This document shows, one piece after another, positions 17,666 through 26,005 of a stretch of DNA of 46,087 nt. Location: the NCBI GenBank assembly GCA_003331935.1, contig QOQE01000015.1, positions 1-46,087 of the forward strand. Direction: 5' to 3'. The notes beneath the pieces are model-generated. The model searched no databases. It was not told where the DNA came from and saw nothing but the letters and a program-made list of their open reading frames with translations. The translations under genes were made by a program, and so were the position numbers. This DNA comes from Alphaproteobacteria bacterium (lineage in GTDB: Bacteria > Pseudomonadota > Alphaproteobacteria > Rhodobacterales > Rhodobacteraceae). The first letter of the stretch is position 1. Every line of letters starts with the position of its first letter.

Positions 17666-17669
17666 TTTT

Positions 17670-17746
17670 TGGTCGGGCTAGCGAGATTCGAACTCACGAC
17701 CTTTCGTCCCCCAGACGAACGCGCTACCAGACTGCGCCATAGCCCG
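17670..17746 (-). tRNA. tRNA-Pro (anticodon GGG)
   Basis: The 77-nt cloverleaf was read on the minus strand. The acceptor stem CGGGCTA/TAGCCCG is perfect, the D-stem is GCGC/GCGC, and the anticodon stem TTCGT/ACGAA encloses loop CTGGGGG with anticodon GGG. The T-arm is GTGAG-TTCGAAT-CTCGC, the discriminator base is A and CCA is encoded. It reads proline codons CCC and CCU. It sits 7 nt after merR and 4 nt before dcd. Confidence 0.96.
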
Positions 17747-17753
17747 CTATTTA

Positions 17754-18221
17754 TTAAAGATTGGCTCTTGCTAGCATTTGGTCTCTTAATTTACAAAAAG
17801 ATTTAAGTAGGGAATTAATTTGTTGTTTTTTCTCTTCACTGTCGAGTTTTTTAATTTCTAAAATTTTGTGGTTCGAATGGCTAAACTTTATTTTTATATT
17901 TTGTTTTTTACTTGTTGATCTTTCTATCATTCTCTTGCTTGGCTGAGAAATGACAAACTCTTTCCCCTTCTGTGCGATGGTGTCTTTAACTTTCTTTATC
18001 GTGTGATTTTTCTCATGAAGTAGGTCTTTAAGGCCTCTTAGAAAATCAATATCCCTTGGTCTATAGTACCTTCTTCCTCCCTTTCTTCGCATTGGTTTTA
18101 TTTGTTTAAACTGACTTTCCCAGAAACGAATTACATAGGGTTTCAAATCTAATTCGCCAGCCACCTCGGATATGGTACGAAAAGCTTTTGGTGCTTTCTG
18201 TGTCTCAAAGTTTTTATTCAA
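17754..18221 (-). CDS. MerR-family transcriptional regulator
   Basis: The 155-aa protein has an N-terminal MerR-type winged helix: [20 protein letters not shown], then [18 protein letters not shown] short helical region follows, with a basic C-terminal tail and no cysteine set or large effector domain. It starts with TTG that overlaps the ihfA stop by 4 nt (TTGA). The plsX-(fabH)-ihfA-merR order is conserved in alphaproteobacteria. The target genes are unknown. Confidence 0.88.
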   Translation of the reverse strand: MNKNFETQKAPKAFRTISEVAGELDLKPYVIRFWESQFKQIKPMRRKGGRRYYRPRDIDFLRGLKDLLHEKNHTIKKVKDTIAQKGKEFVISQPSKRMIERSTSKKQNIKIKFSHSNHKILEIKKLDSEEKKQQINSLLKSFCKLRDQMLARANL

Positions 18222-18520
18222 TGTTTTTCAGAATTGTTAATGCGCTCTTTCATCAGTTTCGAGGGCTTAAAACTTATAACCCGCCTAGCATTTATTGTAG
18301 CAGTTACGCCCGTCTTTGGATTTCTGCCTACCCTCTCCCGTTTTTGTCTTGGATAAAAAGTGCCGAATGAGGACAGCTTTACAGTTTCACCATAAATTAG
18401 TGAATTAGATATTTGTTTTAAAACAGACTCTAGCATCAAAGCGGATTCATGTTTCGAAAGCCCTATTTGCCTATAAAGTGCTTCACTAATATCTTGGCGA
18501 GTCAGCGTTTTACGATCCAT
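18218..18520 (-). CDS. ihfA: Integration host factor alpha subunit
   Basis: This HU/IHF-family protein of 100 aa counts from ATG 18520, chosen because GAGAGG lies just upstream; an in-frame TTG at 18538 would add six residues. [20 protein letters not shown] opens the dimerisation helices, [19 protein letters not shown] forms the DNA-binding arm with its intercalating proline, and [12 protein letters not shown] closes it. IHF bends DNA at specific sites in recombination, replication and transcription. merR overlaps its end. Confidence 0.92.
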   Translation of the reverse strand: MDRKTLTRQDISEALYRQIGLSKHESALMLESVLKQISNSLIYGETVKLSSFGTFYPRQKRERVGRNPKTGVTATINARRVISFKPSKLMKERINNSEKH

Positions 18521-18567
18521 TTTAACCTCTCCGTACAAGTTAATTTAACTATTATCGAGATGTCAAC

Positions 18568-19584
18568 TTAAGTTTTTGGAGAATGTTCGACCGATTTTGT
18601 TTTGCTCATATTCTTTGCTAGCTTCAGGGCTGAATAGAAACTTTTAGAATCTGAGCTTCCATGAGATTTTATAACTAGCCCGTTCAAACCAACAAATACG
18701 CCTCCATTTAAAGTTCTAGGATCCATCCGCTCTTTGAGTCGCCTAAGTTTCTTTTTCATTAGCAGCCCAATAAATAACCCAGAGAGTGACAAGCTGAATT
18801 CATCCAGAAAAAACTTTTTGATCAAATTTGCGGTACCTTCAGCTGTTTTTAAAGCAATATTTCCACTAAAACCATCGGTCACTATCACATCAGCTTTATC
18901 AGACGAAAAATCACTGCCTTCTACGAACCCAACATATTCTGTTGATCCTTCTTCAAAAGTTTGAATTAACATTTCAGATGCTTTTTTTAATTGTTCATTA
19001 CCTTTATGTGTTTCTGTACCTACATTTAACAAACCTACCTTTACCTTTTGGGAATTAAACACTTTAGAAAATATGTTTGACCCAAATTTTGCGTAGGCTA
19101 GAAGATCTGATGATTGAGCCTTGATATCAGCGCCTGCATCGAGAACAACATTAAAACCTTTTTCAGAAGTTGAAGGCCAAAAAATAGCTATAGCGGGTCT
19201 TTTTACATTGGGAAGCCGTCTTAAAATTAGGGTAGAAATGGCCATCAAGGAGCCGGTATTTCCACATGATATTGCAACCTCCGCTTTTGATTTTTTCACA
19301 CTTTCTATCGCGTTCCACATGCTTGAGTTTTTCCCTCCTCTAATGGATTGAGAGGGCTTATCTTCCATCTGAACGACTTTGTCACAGTGCCTAATTTTAC
19401 ACTTGTTTTTTATCTCTGGGTATATATCCAGTTCCTTTGCTATTAGGGTTTTATTCCCGTGCAAAAGGAAGTTGTCATTATTATTTTCATAACAAAACAG
19501 CCTTATTCCTCCTATTATATCTTCTATAGAGTTGTCTCCTCCCATACAGTCAACTGAGAGCGTGATTTTTTTCTCTTTATTCAT
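18568..19584 (-). CDS. plsX: Phosphate acyltransferase PlsX
   Basis: The 338-aa protein carries the N-terminal SVDCMGGDNS signature, and SCGNTGSLMAIS, LDAGAD and VTDGFSGNIALKTAEG are also typical. PlsX converts acyl-ACP to acyl-phosphate, the donor for PlsY in phospholipid synthesis. It is a peripheral membrane protein. In most alphaproteobacteria fabH comes next in this operon; here ihfA starts 47 nt downstream and fabH is absent. rpmF lies upstream by 35 nt. Confidence 0.94.
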   Translation of the reverse strand: MNKEKKITLSVDCMGGDNSIEDIIGGIRLFCYENNNDNFLLHGNKTLIAKELDIYPEIKNKCKIRHCDKVVQMEDKPSQSIRGGKNSSMWNAIESVKKSKAEVAISCGNTGSLMAISTLILRRLPNVKRPAIAIFWPSTSEKGFNVVLDAGADIKAQSSDLLAYAKFGSNIFSKVFNSQKVKVGLLNVGTETHKGNEQLKKASEMLIQTFEEGSTEYVGFVEGSDFSSDKADVIVTDGFSGNIALKTAEGTANLIKKFFLDEFSLSLSGLFIGLLMKKKLRRLKERMDPRTLNGGVFVGLNGLVIKSHGSSDSKSFYSALKLAKNMSKTKSVEHSPKT

Positions 19585-19619
19585 TAGCTTTGGGGCATAC
19601 CTAATCTAGCTAAGTCAAA

Positions 19620-19835
19620 TCAATCTTCGTCATCACCAACTTCAGATTCTATTTTGTTTATTACTCTTCTCTGCTTATTGCCAGAGCCGTAATAACCGCA
19701 CGCGCCGCAAACATGGTGGGATAACTTCAGTTCTCCACAGTTGCTACATTCTCCATACTGGCTAGATATAATGCCGTCATGGGCCCTTCTTAAACCTCTT
19801 TTTGATCTAGTGATTTTACTCTTAGGCACGCCCAT
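19620..19835 (-). CDS. rpmF: 50S ribosomal protein L32
   Basis: The 71-aa ribosomal protein begins [14 protein letters not shown] and carries a full zinc ribbon (Cys30, Cys33, Cys43, Cys46). It is therefore the C+ form, like L32 of Rhodobacterales and unlike the cysteine-free L32 of many Rhizobiales. The acidic C-terminal tail DDED is also reminiscent of the Rhodobacterales form. It lies between DUF177 and plsX as in most bacteria. Confidence 0.94.
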   Translation of the reverse strand: MGVPKSKITRSKRGLRRAHDGIISSQYGECSNCGELKLSHHVCGACGYYGSGNKQRRVINKIESEVGDDED

Positions 19836-19885
19836 TTGGATTCCTCATTTGATTATCGAGCTTCAACACAGCACCATAAGCAAAA

Positions 19886-19900
19886 TTGCGCTCAGCGCAA
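19886..19900 (-). terminator. Possible weak terminator or processing hairpin between DUF177 and rpmF
   Basis: On the minus strand TTGCGC-TGA-GCGCAA forms a perfect 6-bp stem with a 3-nt loop, followed by TTTT. The stem is short, the U tract is only four long and the U run partly pairs within the stem context, so it may be an attenuating or processing hairpin and not a full terminator. It lies in the 77-nt gap upstream of rpmF. Confidence 0.3.
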
Positions 19901-19912
19901 GTAAAATTTTTA

Positions 19913-20443
19913 TTACTTTTTAAGCTTACCTAGAATAGAAAAAGGATTGTTTGCAGGAGAACTACTAAGTGGGGTCAAACGTAGCGAAGCACCCGCTTTC
20001 TTTGGGTAATCAGGCGTTTCTAGACTTATAGTCTCCATTAAAACCTCACCCAAATTTATCTCATCCACAATTAAATCATTGTCAAATGATTTCCCTGTCA
20101 ACTCAAAAGTGCTTTTTTTTATTGGTATATTTTTCTTTGATTTAACAGTAAAGGTTCTTAAAACTTTTTTGGATATATTGGTTATTATAGGTTCAAGCGT
20201 AAGTGAACAGGGTTGTATAAGTTTCGCTGTGACGATACCTTTCAGAAATATCTGGGTTGCCGATTGCAATTTTAAGGTTCCGTTGATGCAGGCTTTTTTT
20301 GCTTCTAAAACATTTAACTTATCGGTTAATTGGTTTAAATCACCCTTCGAGCAAAAAAGGTCAAACTTGTATTCAAATTCTCTTTTTAGTTGGTCTAATG
20401 AGACCATATGAGTAAAATTATATATTTCTTGGCTTTTTTTCAT
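19913..20443 (-). CDS. DUF177 / YceD-family protein
   Basis: The 176-aa protein matches the YceD/DUF177 family, with two cysteine-bearing segments. The family signature GIVTAKLIQPCSLTLEPI lies mid-protein. In E. coli and plants this family is linked to 23S rRNA accumulation or ribosome assembly. It sits directly upstream of rpmF, the most conserved context of the family. ATG 20443 is used; an internal ATG (residue 13) is possible. It is divergent from bamE by 52 nt. Confidence 0.85.
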   Translation of the reverse strand: MKKSQEIYNFTHMVSLDQLKREFEYKFDLFCSKGDLNQLTDKLNVLEAKKACINGTLKLQSATQIFLKGIVTAKLIQPCSLTLEPIITNISKKVLRTFTVKSKKNIPIKKSTFELTGKSFDNDLIVDEINLGEVLMETISLETPDYPKKAGASLRLTPLSSSPANNPFSILGKLKK

Positions 20444-20495
20444 GATATATCTTTACGCTATCGAAACTATAGGAATTTCTATCAACAATTTAAAA

Positions 20496-20936
20496 ATGAT
20501 TAAACAAAAAATTATATTGTTTCTTGTCGTATGTTTTTTTCTAGGTGCTTGCACAGGAATTAAAAGCAACAATGGTTATATGCCCGTGAAAGATAATATT
20601 GACCAACTTAAGGTTAATGTTACGACGACTTCGTCAGCAAAAAATATTTTAGGAGAGCCAGCGCTCATTTTAGGTAACCGAGAGCCTATATTTGTCTATT
20701 CCGCGCAGATTACTGATAGAGTATTGTTCTTCGAGCCTAAAGTCATCTCAAGAGATGTTCTAATCCTTTATTTTAACAAAAAGAAGAAATTAAAGAAGCT
20801 TGATACGTTTGATTTAAATGATGGAAAGTATGTTGACCTTAGTGCGGATAATACAATTTTAAATGATAAAGAAAGATCATTACTGTCATCAATATTTTCT
20901 AACGTCGGTTTTGGTGGAGTTAGAGCGTTAGATTAA
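20496..20936 (+). CDS. bamE: BamE/OmlA-family outer-membrane lipoprotein
   Basis: From ATG 20496 the protein has 146 residues. A signal peptide (MIKQKIILFLVVCFF) leads to lipobox LGAC with Cys19 as the lipidation site. The mature part has the SmpA/OmlA pattern, including the helix-turn ending LGEPALI and the terminal region ending RALD. BamE is a lipoprotein of the beta-barrel assembly machine. An upstream in-frame ATG at 20442 would overlap the divergent DUF177 gene and bury the signal peptide, so it is rejected. Convergent msrB overlaps the 3' end by 4 nt. Confidence 0.83.
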   Translation: MIKQKIILFLVVCFFLGACTGIKSNNGYMPVKDNIDQLKVNVTTTSSAKNILGEPALILGNREPIFVYSAQITDRVLFFEPKVISRDVLILYFNKKKKLKKLDTFDLNDGKYVDLSADNTILNDKERSLLSSIFSNVGFGGVRALD

Positions 20937-21295
20937 GTTTTCTTGAATTTTAAGGCGACACCATTTATACAGTACCTAAGACCAGAAGGGGCTGGACCAT
21001 CTTCAAACACATGACCTAGGTGAGCTTGACAGTGATTACAATGCACTTCTGTTCTAATCATTCCATGAGAACGGTCTACTGTAGTTGCCACAGCATCCTT
21101 GGTTATGGGGTTGCTGAAGCTAGGCCAGCCAGAACCACTCTCATACTTTTCAGATGATGAGAATAATTCCTTTGAACAGCAAATGCATGTAAATTGGCCG
21201 GGCTGTGACGGAAAACCGGGGTGCGAAAAGGGTGGTTCGGTTTCGCCTAGCTGGGTTACAGCATATTCTATTTTTGACAGCTTTTTATTTTCCAC
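20933..21295 (-). CDS. msrB: Peptide-methionine (R)-S-oxide reductase
   Basis: The 120-aa protein carries the MsrB zinc site (Cys37/Cys40 and Cys86/Cys89) and the catalytic Cys109 in RYCINGVAL. SGWPSFSNPI and HCQAHLGHVFEDGP are family signatures. It repairs oxidised methionine (R-sulfoxide) using thioredoxin. The start is GTG at 21295 with GGAAAA upstream. No signal peptide is seen, so it is cytoplasmic. It sits alone between bamE and the OlsB-type gene. Confidence 0.94.
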   Translation of the reverse strand: MENKKLSKIEYAVTQLGETEPPFSHPGFPSQPGQFTCICCSKELFSSSEKYESGSGWPSFSNPITKDAVATTVDRSHGMIRTEVHCNHCQAHLGHVFEDGPAPSGLRYCINGVALKFKKT

Positions 21296-21353
21296 TTGCT
21301 TTTCCAGGAACTTTGAACATTTTACGATATAGTGCCGAAATAGGAAGAATCAA

Positions 21354-22046
21354 ATGATAAGATATCGAATAGAGTTCGGCCAATCGGAAGCCAATCGGCT
21401 AAAGGCACAAAAATTTAGACAAAAAGTTTTTAGGGTGTCTGAAGATGGTATGGATGAAGACAAGTATGATTCAATATGCGAACACTGCCTTATATTTGAT
21501 AAAAAAAATAACGATAAGTTAGTTCTAGTTTTTAGGTCAAGGACATTTTCTAGTATGGAAGATATCCTTTATAGTTACCCTGCGCAATATTATGATTTGA
21601 CAAAACTCTCAGCTTTACGCGTAAGACCTATGGAAATTGGAAGACTATGTGTCAATCCACATACTAGTGACCCATTTTTACTTCTGGTCGCTTTCAAATA
21701 TCTCCGCTCGATAGTCTCGAGCCGTCGGGTAGATTTTATTTTTGGATGTACTAGCTTTGCCGGTGCAGATAATCCCCAGCACTTAACAGCATTGAATTCT
21801 TTGGAAAAAAACCAAATTGCCAGCTCAAGCTTTCAATTTAAAAAAAAATCATCTGAGGTTTTAGATATAAAGAAAAAATTAATTGGCACTCAAGACAGTA
21901 AGAAAGCAAACAATCTTTTGCCTCCGTTACTCAGATTTTATCTCAGTCTAGGTGGAAGGGTCTCTGATCACGCCGTCATTGATAAAGACTTAGATACCCT
22001 ACACGTTTTTACTTATGTAAATTTAAAAGAGAAAAAAAATCACTGA
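21354..22046 (+). CDS. OlsB-type GNAT acyltransferase (putative lyso-ornithine lipid synthase)
   Basis: The 230-aa protein resembles the OlsB branch of the GNAT fold. Visible motifs are the EIGRLCVNP segment, the DFIFGCTSFAG block, and the LPPLLRFYLSLGGRVSDHAVIDKD block near the C-terminus. OlsB acylates ornithine with a 3-hydroxyacyl group from ACP in the first step of ornithine lipid synthesis; OlsA, the second enzyme, is not in the window. A substrate other than ornithine (for example glutamine) is possible. A location next to bamE matches Rhodobacterales. The convergent pyrE gene ends 7 nt away. Confidence 0.68.
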   Translation: MIRYRIEFGQSEANRLKAQKFRQKVFRVSEDGMDEDKYDSICEHCLIFDKKNNDKLVLVFRSRTFSSMEDILYSYPAQYYDLTKLSALRVRPMEIGRLCVNPHTSDPFLLLVAFKYLRSIVSSRRVDFIFGCTSFAGADNPQHLTALNSLEKNQIASSSFQFKKKSSEVLDIKKKLIGTQDSKKANNLLPPLLRFYLSLGGRVSDHAVIDKDLDTLHVFTYVNLKEKKNH

Positions 22047-22053
22047 TCTATAT

Positions 22054-22725
22054 TTACATCTTAATGGATCGCTTTTTAATATTCGACCAAGTAATAGGGT
22101 CGTCTAAAAATTTTCTGATCTCTGAAAGAATAGTCGGGTCAAATTTATTCATGTTACACATCTCGTTGTAAACGTCTTCCCAATCTGTTAGGTGGTGCAC
22201 ATCGATGTTATTTCTTTCCAAATCACCAGTTGCATCATTAAATATGTTATATTTAAAAACTACTAAACTAAGATCACAGTGAATATTGTGTGCTCTTATA
22301 TTGTTAACAAAGTTTATCTTAGATTTCCCGTCCGTCATTAAGTCTTCAACTAGCAAACTATTCTTTCCCTTTAAAATCTCACCTTCGATCAATTTATTTT
22401 TTCCGTAGTTCTTTGGCTGTTTTCTGACGTAAGATAGAGGGAGCCCCATTTTTTGAGCTATAACGGCAGCAAAAGGTATTCCCGCTGTCTCCCCCCCTAT
22501 TATGTAGCTCGGCGTTTGAGGAGCCATATCAGATTTTATAGTATCTATCATCATATCTGTTATAGATTTGAAAGCTAATGGATATGCAATAATCTTTCTG
22601 CAATCGATATAGCTTGGTGACAAAAAACCCGAGGAAAGCTTGAAAGGGGATGTTAAACTGAAATTAATTGCGCCTATTTCGATAAGAATTCTAGCGGTAA
22701 CTTTCGATCTTTCAATTTTACTCAT
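22054..22725 (-). CDS. pyrE: Orotate phosphoribosyltransferase
   Basis: The 223-aa type I phosphoribosyltransferase has the PRPP-binding motif LLVEDLMTDGKSK, in the variant typical of alphaproteobacteria. FKLSSGFLSPSYIDCRK and YIIGGETAGIPFAA are conserved parts of the active site. It joins orotate to PRPP, the fifth step of UMP synthesis. It lies 20 nt downstream of pyrC and is probably co-transcribed with it. Confidence 0.94.
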   Translation of the reverse strand: MSKIERSKVTARILIEIGAINFSLTSPFKLSSGFLSPSYIDCRKIIAYPLAFKSITDMMIDTIKSDMAPQTPSYIIGGETAGIPFAAVIAQKMGLPLSYVRKQPKNYGKNKLIEGEILKGKNSLLVEDLMTDGKSKINFVNNIRAHNIHCDLSLVVFKYNIFNDATGDLERNNIDVHHLTDWEDVYNEMCNMNKFDPTILSEIRKFLDDPITWSNIKKRSIKM

Positions 22726-22745
22726 TTTTCTTCACCAAGCTAAGC

Positions 22746-23789
22746 CTAATTTATTCTTTCCCAATACAGTTCATTGTAGGGGTTAAAAACAGTTATTTTT
22801 CCTGCATCGGTTTTGATATTTTTTATTGTGTTAACCGATCTAGACCTTTTAACATATAGTACCCTGTCTTGCTGTTGTTCTAAACCATAAAATCCCCGAC
22901 CATTCTTTGACATAAATTTTTCAATTGTGTCCAAGGAATTATGTTTTTCGAATAATTGTATCAGAAGTGGAACCGCTAACGGGCTGCTGAATATTCCTGC
23001 ACACCCACAGGCTGATATTTTTTTGCCATTAACATGAGGAGCGCTATCAGTGCCAAGAAAAAATTTATCACTACCTGATATTGCGGCTTGCACTAAAGCA
23101 AGGCGATCATATTCCGTTTTTAAGATAGGAGCACAATAGAAGTCTGGTCTTATTCCTTTCGACAGCATTATGTTCCTGTTTACCATTAAGTGATGGTTAG
23201 TGATCGTCGCTCCTATATTTTTGTGTTTCTCGATAAATTTAACAGCATCTGCAGACGTAATATGTTCGAGGACTATTCTCAAATTTGGAAAATTATTAAT
23301 TATTTTTGTTAAAACTCTTTCAATAAAAACTTTTTCTCGTTCAAATACGTCAACCTTTTCATCAGTAACTTCACCATGTATCGATAGTATTACTTTATTT
23401 TTTTCCATCGCTTCAAATAAGGGGTAAAATTCAGCAATATTAGAGATGCCTGACTCAGAATTCGTCGTTGCTCCTCTAGGATACATCTTTATGGCCTTAA
23501 TATACCTATGATTGCTGACTTTCTTGATTTCATCTTGCGTCAAACAGTTTGTCAAATATAGAGTCATATGTGGGGTGAACTTTATTTCCTTGGGAATATG
23601 CCTGCAGATCTCAGCGTAATAGTCTTCAGCTAATGAAATATTTTCAATAGGCTTATCTAAATTTGGCATTATAAGCGCTGAGCCAAAGTTATCATAAGTA
23701 AAAGGCAAAACCTGTGATAGAATGTGGCCTTCGCGTAGGTGAACATGCCAGTCATCGGGCTTTAGAATATCAAGGTGGGTATTTTCCAT
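22746..23789 (-). CDS. pyrC: Dihydroorotase (class II)
   Basis: The 347-aa amidohydrolase starts with the metal site DDWHVHLREG. KMYPRGATTNSESG carries the carbamylated lysine (K of KMYP), and FLGTDSAPH holds the catalytic aspartate. It is the homodimeric PyrC type like the E. coli enzyme, which cyclises carbamoyl-aspartate to dihydroorotate. pyrE follows. The divergent folE gene starts 193 bp away, the longest intergenic region of the window. Confidence 0.95.
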   Translation of the reverse strand: MENTHLDILKPDDWHVHLREGHILSQVLPFTYDNFGSALIMPNLDKPIENISLAEDYYAEICRHIPKEIKFTPHMTLYLTNCLTQDEIKKVSNHRYIKAIKMYPRGATTNSESGISNIAEFYPLFEAMEKNKVILSIHGEVTDEKVDVFEREKVFIERVLTKIINNFPNLRIVLEHITSADAVKFIEKHKNIGATITNHHLMVNRNIMLSKGIRPDFYCAPILKTEYDRLALVQAAISGSDKFFLGTDSAPHVNGKKISACGCAGIFSSPLAVPLLIQLFEKHNSLDTIEKFMSKNGRGFYGLEQQQDRVLYVKRSRSVNTIKNIKTDAGKITVFNPYNELYWERIN

Positions 23790-23926
23790 CGAGTAGGTCT
23801 CAATTTTTCAAGCTGTAGTAACTTTTGTTTTTATTCATACTATTTATTACCTTGCTTAAAAAGGAATTAAAATTTTATTGTAGAAAAAATATCTAAATCT
23901 ATTCCAAAATAGAAATTACTGGTCTA

Positions 23927-23932
23927 TATAAT
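23927..23932 (+). promoter_or_regulatory. folE: Possible -10 box of the folE promoter
   Basis: A perfect TATAAT lies 50 nt upstream of the folE GTG within the 193-bp pyrC-folE spacer. No good -35 hexamer is found 16-18 nt upstream, so the call depends on the -10 alone. The rest of this AT-rich spacer shows nothing else I can name. Confidence 0.3.
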
Positions 23933-23982
23933 AGAGTAGTCCGCTAATCGCAACAACTTGAAAAGTTTACGAGGAAAAACCA

Positions 23983-24597
23983 GTGAATATTGTAGAAAAA
24001 AATCTTTCTGGAACTGCAGAAAAAGAGTTTAGAAATGGCGTGTCAAATGATGATGCGAAAAAGGCGCTTGAGTTGCTGTTGAAGTGGATAGGTGAGAACC
24101 CCCAGAGAGAGGGTTTAAAAGAGACACCTAAAAGGGTCTTAAAGGCTTATAAAGAGTGGTTTGCTGGTTACAATCAGAATCCTGTTGAAATTCTTAGTAA
24201 AACTTTTGAAGAAATAGATGGTTACAGAGAAATGATAAGTTTAAAAGACGTGGGTTTCCATAGTTTCTGTGAGCATCATTTCGCCCCAATTATAGGAAAG
24301 GTTCACATTGGGTATATTCCGAATAAAAAAGTAGTAGGACTATCAAAACTTGCTCGACTTATTGAGATGTATGCCAGACGTTTACAGGTGCAGGAAAAGA
24401 TGACTGCTGAGATAGGTAATACTTTACAAAATCATTTAGATTGCTTAGGGGTAGGCGTAGTAGTTGAAGCAGAACACCATTGTATGTGTTCAAGAGGTAT
24501 AAAGAAACAGGGATCACTTATGAAAACGTCGCACTTCACGGGTATATTCCTTGATAACTCAGACAAGAAGAATGAGTTTATGAGATCCATAAGCTAA
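23983..24597 (+). CDS. folE: GTP cyclohydrolase I
   Basis: The 204-aa FolE type IA enzyme shows the zinc site Cys96 with His98/His99 in FCEHHFAP and the second cysteine in EHHCMCSRGI. KLARLIEMYARRLQVQEKMT and MKTSHFTG are family signatures. It makes dihydroneopterin triphosphate from GTP, the first step to folate. The start is GTG at 23983 with GAGG 8 nt upstream. It opens the long plus-strand run, which later contains folB and folP of the same pathway. Confidence 0.95.
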   Translation: MNIVEKNLSGTAEKEFRNGVSNDDAKKALELLLKWIGENPQREGLKETPKRVLKAYKEWFAGYNQNPVEILSKTFEEIDGYREMISLKDVGFHSFCEHHFAPIIGKVHIGYIPNKKVVGLSKLARLIEMYARRLQVQEKMTAEIGNTLQNHLDCLGVGVVVEAEHHCMCSRGIKKQGSLMKTSHFTGIFLDNSDKKNEFMRSIS

Positions 24598-24645
24598 AAA
24601 CCTCGAGCCAGACTCAAGGCCAGAAAAAATGAAAAAAGCAAAATC

Positions 24646-25560
24646 ATGCAAAATCCCGATTGTTTTCAACAAATAATTCTATTGCTTCAGAATTTTTGGT
24701 CTGACAAAGGTTGTATAGTACTGCAGCCTTACGACCTAGAGGTAGGAGCTGGAACTTTCCATCCCGCGACAACTCTTAAGAGCTTGGGTCCAGATCATTG
24801 GTCGGCTGCGTATGTGCAGCCATGTCGGCGACCTTCTGATGGCCGTTATGGAGATAGTCCAAATAGATTACAACACTATTACCAATTTCAAGTCGTTATG
24901 AAACCTTCGCCTATTACCTTCAAAGAAATGTATTTGGAAAGTCTAAGCGTGTTGGGTATTAATCCAATGGTTCACGATATCAGATTTGTAGAGGACGACT
25001 GGGAAAGCCCTACTCTTGGTGCATGGGGACTAGGTTGGGAGGTATGGTGTGATGGTATGGAAATTAGCCAATTCACTTACTTTCAACAGGTAGGGGGACA
25101 TGATTGTAAGCCTGTCACTGGAGAGATCACTTATGGCCTCGAAAGACTTGCAATGTTTATTTTGGGGTGTGAGTCTGTAATGGATTTGCCCTACAACTCT
25201 CCAACTAGTCCAAGACCATTAAAGTACTCAGATATATTTTTGGAAGCAGAAAAACAGTATAGTGAATGGAACTTTAGTGTTGCAAATACAGAAGTTATTT
25301 TTCGCCATTTTGATGATGCAGAGCAAATGTGTCAAGAGATACTAGGAACGGTCGTTTCTGAAAATAAATCTTCGTCAAGAAAAAATAAACTTGTTCAACC
25401 GGCCTATGACCAGTGTATAAAAGCTTCACACCTATTTAATGTACTAGATGCAAGAGGTATAATATCAACAGCTCAAAGGCAAGTGTATATTGGCAGAGTA
25501 AGAACAATGGCAAAGTTGTGTGCAGACGCTTATATAGATGAAGTCTCTTCGAGACTATAA
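24646..25560 (+). CDS. glyQ: Glycyl-tRNA synthetase alpha subunit
   Basis: The 304-aa protein is the class II catalytic alpha chain. [20 protein letters not shown] opens the fold, and [26 protein letters not shown] is the motif 2 region. [12 protein letters not shown] is motif 3. It forms glycyl-adenylate and partners with GlyS as an alpha2beta2 enzyme. Its stop overlaps the next ATG by one base (TAATG). This order, with a small membrane protein between glyQ and glyS, is a Rhodobacterales feature. Confidence 0.95.
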   Translation: MQNPDCFQQIILLLQNFWSDKGCIVLQPYDLEVGAGTFHPATTLKSLGPDHWSAAYVQPCRRPSDGRYGDSPNRLQHYYQFQVVMKPSPITFKEMYLESLSVLGINPMVHDIRFVEDDWESPTLGAWGLGWEVWCDGMEISQFTYFQQVGGHDCKPVTGEITYGLERLAMFILGCESVMDLPYNSPTSPRPLKYSDIFLEAEKQYSEWNFSVANTEVIFRHFDDAEQMCQEILGTVVSENKSSSRKNKLVQPAYDQCIKASHLFNVLDARGIISTAQRQVYIGRVRTMAKLCADAYIDEVSSRL

Positions 25561-26003
25561 TGGACGGTAAAAGTTTTATTTTTTTGTTTTTGGGTGGAGT
25601 TGTTGTTTTTACTGCAGCGTTGTTTTACTTTCAGAACTATGCCTACTATGAATCAGCAGAGATTAGACAAAATTTTTTATTAGGAAATAAGAGGTATGAA
25701 ATTTCTAATTACCAGGGGATAGATTCTGAAAGTTCAGCTCTGAAGCTTAGAGAATGCTTTGTTATAGATAGCTTGGACAATATTGGGTTATCTAAATATG
25801 AGAAACCAACACCCCTGACTGCACCCTTTTGGTTCAAGTGTTTTAATGCTGAAAGAATAACTAAAGATTTATTGGATGGTAAAGCATCTGCCTTTTTAGT
25901 AAAAAAGGAAGAGTTCGACGGTATCGACAATGTGATAGCCGTTTATCCAGACGGACAAAGTTATCGTTGGAGGCAATTAAATAGTAAGTATACGAAAGAA
26001 TAG
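25560..26003 (+). CDS. DUF6446-like small membrane protein between glyQ and glyS
   Basis: The 147-aa protein has one N-terminal TM helix (about residues 4-24) and a periplasmic-facing rest with two cysteines (residues about 63 and 83). The ending VYPDGQSYRWRQLN resembles the DUF6446 proteins that I recall occupying this position in Rhodobacterales. The function is unknown. It overlaps glyQ by 1 nt and precedes glyS by 2 nt, so it is co-translated with the synthetase genes. Confidence 0.72.
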   Translation: MDGKSFIFLFLGGVVVFTAALFYFQNYAYYESAEIRQNFLLGNKRYEISNYQGIDSESSALKLRECFVIDSLDNIGLSKYEKPTPLTAPFWFKCFNAERITKDLLDGKASAFLVKKEEFDGIDNVIAVYPDGQSYRWRQLNSKYTKE

Positions 26004-26005
26004 CG

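Noticed and set aside
20442-20495. 18-residue N-terminal extension of BamE from ATG 20442
   Set aside because: It would overlap the divergent DUF177 start and push the signal peptide inside the protein; ATG 20496 gives a normal lipoprotein signal.
23790-23982. Riboswitch (THF or pre-Q1 type) upstream of folE
   Set aside because: The 193-nt spacer is AT-rich without a convincing stem set or conserved aptamer sequence.
24602-24620. Stem CCTCGAG/CTCAAGG after folE as a terminator
   Set aside because: It has a mismatch and no U run, and the folE-glyQ gap is short.
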